Source: Ectobacillus ponti
GTDB lineage: Bacteria > Bacillota > Bacilli > Bacillales > Bacillaceae_G
NCBI RefSeq assembly: GCF_024294785.1
Contig: NZ_JANCLT010000009.1
Coordinates: forward strand, 1-64,000
Direction of reading: 5' to 3'
DNA length: 64,000 nt
In this document: piece after piece, positions 59,339 to 64,000 of the stretch
Layout of the letters: every line of letters begins with the position of its first letter
Position numbering within the stretch: position 1 is the stretch's first letter
The notes under the pieces: generated by a model
Databases searched by the model: none
The model's input: the letters and a program-made list of their open reading frames with translations, nothing else
What the model was told of the DNA's origin: nothing
Position numbers and translations under genes: made by a program

Positions 59339-61951
59339 GTGAGTACAGGAAACGCAGCCAGTGCGGCAAGCACCCTGTCCAAGGCGACAGAGGGATGGCG
59401 CAAAGCAACACAGATGCTCGGCTCCTATAAGGCAGCCATCAAGGTGGCGGCGGAAGCTTCAGAGGAATTGTCCATGATGACAGGCATGACAGGAGCCAAG
59501 CTCAACGAACTGACCGAATCCTTTCGGGCAGTAGCAGCCAAGGTGCCCAACAATCTGGCAGAGGTGCGGGATGTGATCGGCAAACTCAGCAACGACACAA
59601 AGCTTGCCGGCGTGCAACTGGAATCTTTTGGGCAATCTGTTTTGACCGGCTCACGTTTGGCCGGTGTGGACGGTGCCGGCATGCTGAATACAGCCAGCAG
59701 CACCATGAAGGATTGGGGGCTGTCGGCCGTGCAGGGCATTGGCCTGATGGATACTTTATTTGTGGCGCACAAAAGGTCCGGCATGAGCGTTATGGATTTG
59801 AACAGTAGACTGAAGGAGCAGGGAGTCGCCTTTCGGGCACTCGGACTGGATTTGAATCAGACGCTGGCACTCTTTATGGGGCGGAACAACTTTGCAGGTG
59901 ACTCCATCAAGGCTGTTGACACCATGCAGGCTGCCTTTCAGCATTTGGCAGATACGAAAGTGGAGCATCCAGGCAAGGCCTTGCAGGAGCTGGTGGAGAA
60001 AATAAAATCAGCCCAGTCGGAGTCAGTCAAGCTGGGGATTGCCTCCCGTTATTTAGGTGAAGAGCTTGGCAAAAAGCTGGTGGATGTCATGGAGACAGGG
60101 GCTGCTGCTGTAAACCAGAATCTGCTTGCGGAGCTTCAGTCTTCCTCCGGTGCCATGGAGCAGCATGAGAAGAAAACACAGTCCTTCCTCCAGAAAATGA
60201 AAGGTGCCTTCAGCGCCAATGCCTTTCGTCTAAGTGTCAATGCCGCCGCCATGGCTTGGCCAGTCTTTTTGGATTATGGCAAGAAGGCCGGAGAAGCCAT
60301 TTTGACGGCCGGCGATAAAGCTAATGCTGCTTTTAAAACAATAAAAGTGGCGACTGGGGCGAACCGGGCTGAGATGGACGTTTTAATGAAGAGCTACAGC
60401 ACTCTCGGCACGAAGGTGCCCGATGATTTGAGCAAGGTGGCCGAGGTTGTGGCGGACATTAAAAGCAAGATGAACGGGGATGACGGACAAATCCAGTCCT
60501 TCGGAAAAGCGGTGCTGGATGTGTCGCGTCTGATTGGCGGAGACAGTTCAAAGCTCATGGGAAGTGCAATCGATATTTTAAAAACATGGGGCGGCACAGC
60601 TTCTGATGGAGCCGGTCTCATGGATAAACTGCTGATTGCCAGCCAAAGATCGACAGTCGGCTTTGCCGACTTAGGGGCGCAGATCAATGAACAAGGTGCT
60701 GTGCTGCGGGGCATGGGCTTCAATTTCGACGAGTCTTTGAGCATGCTGGCGCAATGGGGAAAGGAAGGCAAAAGCGCCAAGGACACCGTTGACATGATGA
60801 ACAAGGCATTCACAGCACTGAGCAAGCAGGAGGGTGTTACAGACCCGGTGCAATCCTTCAAGGATATGATTACGCTGATTCAGAACGCCAAGACAGAACA
60901 GGGGGCGTTGAACCTGGCGATGGCCGGCTTTGGCGAAGCGGGCAAAGGCATGGCGGAGGCAATCCGCAGCAGCACGTTTGTGCCGGATCCCAATATCCTG
61001 GGAGCCATCCAAACGTCGACGGGGGCGGTGGTCCAGCAAACACAAGAAACCATGACTTTAGGGGAACGCTGGGGTATCGTCGGTAATCAAATTCTTATCG
61101 CCCTGGCGCCGTTGGGGCAGGCTCTGCTGTATCTGGCGGAAACGGTGGTGCCGTTTGTCGGCGGAGCAGTCGGCTTCTTGGCCCGCAATGCGGACATTCT
61201 GGCTCCGGCACTTGCAGGAGTGGCAGCTGTGATTCTCTGGGCGCTTGCACCGTCTCTGTGGGCACTTGTGCCGTCACTGCTGGCATCGGCCGCGGGTGCC
61301 TGGGCGATTGTGGCACCGTTTCTGCCGATTATTGGGCTTGCTTTGTTGGTCGGTGCGGCAATCGGCGGTCTGGCTTATTTGTTCCGGGAGCACTTCGGCA
61401 AGATCCGCAACACCGTCATGGGTGTGGTGAGCGCGGTTCAGGAATTCTTCGGGCTTGTTGATTCCAAGAAGGACCTTAGCCTGAACACGTCACTCAACCA
61501 TGACACTGCCATGCCGGCAGGATTTCCAAAGGAGCTGATGGCTGCGCCTTCATCTGTGCTGCCCCCGCTTCCGAATCCAACGGCGGCACAGCCGCTGTTT
61601 TCTGCCCCCGCCATGCAAATGCCTGGTCCGCTGGTAAAGCCTGCCGATGTTAAGCCGGATCCTGTACTGCCTTCAGGGGTGGCGGCGAAGCTGGGCAGCG
61701 CGGCATCCCCAAGTGCGGCAGTGCTGAACGCCATCCCGGCGGGAGCCGGTTCCCAGACAGGCGCCTATGCCAATCAAGTGTATCAAGGAGCGGCTGCAGC
61801 CAGCGCCGGAAAGAAGCCTGCTGCCGGCACCGGGGACATTCAAATTACTGTGACCGGAAATGAGTTTCATGTCCGCAAGGAGTCTGACATCGATGAAATT
61901 GCCCGGGCGCTTGCCAAGCAAATTCGCGCAGCAGGGGGGCTGATGGCATAA
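59339..61951 (+). CDS. xkdO: Tail tape measure protein
   Basis: 870 aa from GTG 59339 (AGGAGG 8 nt away). Carries two tandem homologous TP901-type units, roughly residues 50-290 and 340-580: each has KVP(N/D)(N/D)L, SFG(Q/K)xVL, GLMD, and EQGxxxRxxG, offset by 291 residues. Then hydrophobic segments (about 590-690) that line the tube or help DNA/ion entry, an Ala/Pro-rich linker and a C-terminal DIQITVTGNEFHVRKESDID domain. Length sets the tail length. Confidence 0.88.
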   Translation: MSTGNAASAASTLSKATEGWRKATQMLGSYKAAIKVAAEASEELSMMTGMTGAKLNELTESFRAVAAKVPNNLAEVRDVIGKLSNDTKLAGVQLESFGQSVLTGSRLAGVDGAGMLNTASSTMKDWGLSAVQGIGLMDTLFVAHKRSGMSVMDLNSRLKEQGVAFRALGLDLNQTLALFMGRNNFAGDSIKAVDTMQAAFQHLADTKVEHPGKALQELVEKIKSAQSESVKLGIASRYLGEELGKKLVDVMETGAAAVNQNLLAELQSSSGAMEQHEKKTQSFLQKMKGAFSANAFRLSVNAAAMAWPVFLDYGKKAGEAILTAGDKANAAFKTIKVATGANRAEMDVLMKSYSTLGTKVPDDLSKVAEVVADIKSKMNGDDGQIQSFGKAVLDVSRLIGGDSSKLMGSAIDILKTWGGTASDGAGLMDKLLIASQRSTVGFADLGAQINEQGAVLRGMGFNFDESLSMLAQWGKEGKSAKDTVDMMNKAFTALSKQEGVTDPVQSFKDMITLIQNAKTEQGALNLAMAGFGEAGKGMAEAIRSSTFVPDPNILGAIQTSTGAVVQQTQETMTLGERWGIVGNQILIALAPLGQALLYLAETVVPFVGGAVGFLARNADILAPALAGVAAVILWALAPSLWALVPSLLASAAGAWAIVAPFLPIIGLALLVGAAIGGLAYLFREHFGKIRNTVMGVVSAVQEFFGLVDSKKDLSLNTSLNHDTAMPAGFPKELMAAPSSVLPPLPNPTAAQPLFSAPAMQMPGPLVKPADVKPDPVLPSGVAAKLGSAASPSAAVLNAIPAGAGSQTGAYANQVYQGAAAASAGKKPAAGTGDIQITVTGNEFHVRKESDIDEIARALAKQIRAAGGLMA

Positions 61952-62628
61952 TGGGGACCATGCAATTTTGGCTGCATTTTGATAACAAAAAGGAAAGCCT
62001 GCAGCTGCCGGTCAATCCGGAGCAAATCTCCGTGTCCGGCTCCCACAGCTACGAGGACGTTCATGTGACACAGCTGGGGGAATATACCGTCATCGGCAAC
62101 CGCACGCTGAAAAGCTATTCCTTCTCTTCCTTTTTTCCGCGGGATTATCACCCGGGCTACTGCGAGTATGATGAAATTCCGCGGCCGTGGGAAACGGTGG
62201 CGCTGATTGAGCGCTGGATGCACTCCGGCAAAACGATGCGGCTCACCGTCACCGGAACGCCAATCAATGATGAGGTCACGCTGCGCTCCTTCAACTACCG
62301 GGAGCAGGCCGGCAGCCCCGGTGATGTGTATTTCGATATGGAGTTCAAGCAGTATGTGCATGTGGAGTTCCGGAAAATCAATGAGGAGAGCAAAGAGAGT
62401 GCCGCAGGCGGGCAGCAGGGCACCACTGTATCCAATGTGAAGAAGCGGCCGAACCCGAAGGAGAAGCTGTCCTCCTATGAGGTGCAAAACGGGGATACGC
62501 TTTGGAAAATTTCGCAAAAGACACTGGGCCGGGGAGACCGGTGGCAAGAGATTTATCAGGCAAATCTCTTACTAATTGGCAAAAATCCGCTGCGCCTCCG
62601 CCCCGGCTGGAAGCTGGTGATTCCGTAA
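61951..62628 (+). CDS. xkdP: LysM-containing tail/baseplate protein (XkdP-like)
   Basis: 225 aa. N-terminal domain GTMQFWLHFDNKKESLQLPV then NPEQISVSGSHSYEDVHV, and a C-terminal LysM (YEVQNGDTLWKISQKTLGRG, end RLRPGWKLVIP). Homologue of gp53-type proteins binding peptidoglycan or the tube end. ATG shares a base with the tape measure stop (TAATG). Confidence 0.9.
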   Translation: MGTMQFWLHFDNKKESLQLPVNPEQISVSGSHSYEDVHVTQLGEYTVIGNRTLKSYSFSSFFPRDYHPGYCEYDEIPRPWETVALIERWMHSGKTMRLTVTGTPINDEVTLRSFNYREQAGSPGDVYFDMEFKQYVHVEFRKINEESKESAAGGQQGTTVSNVKKRPNPKEKLSSYEVQNGDTLWKISQKTLGRGDRWQEIYQANLLLIGKNPLRLRPGWKLVIP

Positions 62629-63647
62629 TGGAGCTGCAGATTGTTTACAACGACGGTCAAAAGGAAACGCAGATTGAACAAATTGTAAAATCCATCAAAT
62701 GGTCCGGCGATATTAAGCAGGCGGCACGGCGGCTGGATTTGGAAATGACAAACACGGCAGACGGTCGCACCCGGCTCTTTGAGATTCAGAAGGGGCATGA
62801 AGTCCGTCTCCTGAAGGACGGCAAAGAGCTGTTCCGCGGCATCATTTTCACAGATTCCATCAATGCCGCCGGACAAATGTCCGTCACCGCCTACGATGAA
62901 AATATCTATCTCACCAAAAACAAGGATACGAAAATATTCCGGGATGTGACAGCCGGGGCGATTGTGAAGCGGCTCTGTAATGAGTTTGGCATTCCAGCCG
63001 GCCAAGTTGCCGATACCGGATATGTAATTAAAAAGCATATTTTCCGGGACAAAACACTGTTTGACATGATGGTGACGGCGCTGACGACAACGGAAAAGCA
63101 GACAGGGCGGCGCTTTTTCATCACGTCCAGAGAAGGCAAACTGCAGCTGTTCGAGCGCAAGGAGCAGAAGGTGAAGTGGATGCTGGAAAACGGCGCCAAT
63201 ATTATGGATGCTTCCTACTCGCAATCTATTGAAGAGTTGCGCAGCCAGATTAAGGTGATCGGCAGTGATGAGAAGAAGAAGGGTGCCACAGCCATGGCCA
63301 AGGATGATGAACTGGTCAAGCGCTTTGGAACGATGCAGCATTTGGAAAAGGTGGATGGCGACATGACGAAATCCCAAATGGAGCAACGGGCTAAGCAGCT
63401 GTTGAAGGATTTGGGCACCATCCATGATGAGGCGAGACTGGAGGCGATCGGAATCGATGGCGTCACGGCAGGCATGGCAGTATACGTGAAGGAATCCCTA
63501 ACCGGCATCATTGGGGGCTACTACATTTCCACTGACGAACACACCTTTGAAAACGGGAAGCACACAATGTCATTGTCGCTCTCAGCGACGGATGACCTGC
63601 CGGAGCTGGCATATGAGGAGCAAGGGAAAGGCGGCAGTAAGCGATGA
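62628..63647 (+). CDS. xkdQ: Baseplate hub protein (XkdQ-like)
   Basis: 339 aa. gpD/gp27-like hub: MELQIVYNDGQKETQIEQIV, SIKWSGDIKQAARRLDLEMT, RDVTAGAIVKRLCNEFGIPA, DKTLFDMMVTALTTTEKQTG. Start overlaps the XkdP stop (TAATG). Part of the module in PBSX order. Confidence 0.9.
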   Translation: MELQIVYNDGQKETQIEQIVKSIKWSGDIKQAARRLDLEMTNTADGRTRLFEIQKGHEVRLLKDGKELFRGIIFTDSINAAGQMSVTAYDENIYLTKNKDTKIFRDVTAGAIVKRLCNEFGIPAGQVADTGYVIKKHIFRDKTLFDMMVTALTTTEKQTGRRFFITSREGKLQLFERKEQKVKWMLENGANIMDASYSQSIEELRSQIKVIGSDEKKKGATAMAKDDELVKRFGTMQHLEKVDGDMTKSQMEQRAKQLLKDLGTIHDEARLEAIGIDGVTAGMAVYVKESLTGIIGGYYISTDEHTFENGKHTMSLSLSATDDLPELAYEEQGKGGSKR

Positions 63648-64000
63648 CGGAACGCATGGAAGGATCCGGGGCAAGCCAGCTTGTCCAGCTCATCCGTATT
63701 TTGGCGTATAACACGGAGGTGAGCTTTGAACTGGCCACTGTGCTGGCTGATCCGCCCGATCTGAAAATTCAGATTGATCATATGGCGGTTCCGCTGGAGA
63801 AGGATGATCTTGTCGTGGCGGAGTCGCTGACCAAGCACCAAAAGAAAATGAAGCTGACAAGCAAGAAGACAACAGTCAAAAAGGACAGTCCCGCTCCTAT
63901 TGGCAAAACGGATGAATACCCTGGCGACAATCAAATGCCGCCCCATCCCCACGGAATGACATCGGCAAGCTTTCGGGATGCGAGCTTCACCATCGAAGAA
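63644..64000 (+). CDS. xkdR: DUF2577 tail protein (XkdR-like), cut by the window end
   Basis: First 119 aa only. Overlaps the XkdQ stop (ATGA at 63644). MEGSGASQLVQLIRILAYNT, ELATVLADPPDLKIQIDHMA and a Lys-rich loop match DUF2577 proteins that follow XkdQ in PBSX. The reading frame is open to the last base. Confidence 0.82.
   Translation, partial: MTERMEGSGASQLVQLIRILAYNTEVSFELATVLADPPDLKIQIDHMAVPLEKDDLVVAESLTKHQKKMKLTSKKTTVKKDSPAPIGKTDEYPGDNQMPPHPHGMTSASFRDASFTIEE

Overview
This 64 kb window looks like chromosomal DNA of a spore-former-type Firmicute, most likely a Bacillaceae member with roughly balanced GC. Supporting signs are strong AGGAGG-type ribosome sites, TTG and GTG starts, a TPP riboswitch ahead of thiC, perfect CcpA cre sites, an xpaC-yaaN pair, a SipW-type signal peptidase, a frl (Amadori product) operon and PBSX-type phage tail genes. 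No tRNA, CRISPR array, transposase or integrase was seen.

Layout. 1-110: 3' end of a 5S rRNA gene and its terminator. 0.37-4.5 kb: two small hypothetical genes, an IcaB-like deacetylase, yaaN-xpaC and a nitroreductase. 4.7-8.5 kb: AEC transporter, LysR regulator, bicupin dioxygenase-like protein, DUF1450 protein and RpiR regulator. 8.6-12.4 kb: a tightly coupled ThuA / two Gfo-Idh-MocA / TIM-barrel operon, probably for an oxidised (keto) sugar. 12.4-25.7 kb: housekeeping and accessory genes (exonuclease with BRCT domain, Bcr/CflA and DHA2 transporters, lrgAB-like pair, HAD phosphatase, TipAS-MerR regulator, pit-DUF47 phosphate uptake, thiC with riboswitch plus an unlisted 56-aa gene, LysR, NUDIX, GNAT). 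25.7-29.0 kb: sipW with two paralogous secreted proteins that share a promoter and flank a decayed GH42 beta-galactosidase. 29.5-34.3 kb: small WYL-like gene under LexA-like boxes, aldo/keto reductase, diguanylate cyclase, catalase, coiled-coil protein. 34.5-38.0 kb: cadC-cadA metal efflux and a methyltransferase.

38.3-45.2 kb is a fructoselysine-type operon: FrlR repressor, FrlD kinase, a lipoprotein plus two permeases without their own ATPase, and two different SIS-domain deglycases. Three identical 12-bp TGGTATATACCA palindromes and a cre site mark its control. 45.25-46.35 kb is a compact cassette with a 48-aa membrane peptide, a 74-aa protein and a long PIN-domain protein whose coding start holds an 18-bp perfect hairpin. 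46.5-56.5 kb is a sensing-uptake-cleavage unit: membrane-anchored sugar-binding protein, YesM/LytS kinase, YesN-type regulator, MglBAC galactose-type transporter and an intact GH42 beta-galactosidase.

56.6-64.0 kb begins a contractile phage-tail module (terminator, sheath, tube, chaperone, tape measure, LysM baseplate, hub, DUF2577) directly after the galactosidase terminator, with its own dyad and promoter and no head genes in front. Its tail chaperone carries a textbook -1 frameshift site (A AAA AAC, then a stem after 8 nt). Three intergenic loci carry short motifs at exact or near 21-bp spacing, which may be an undescribed repeat family.
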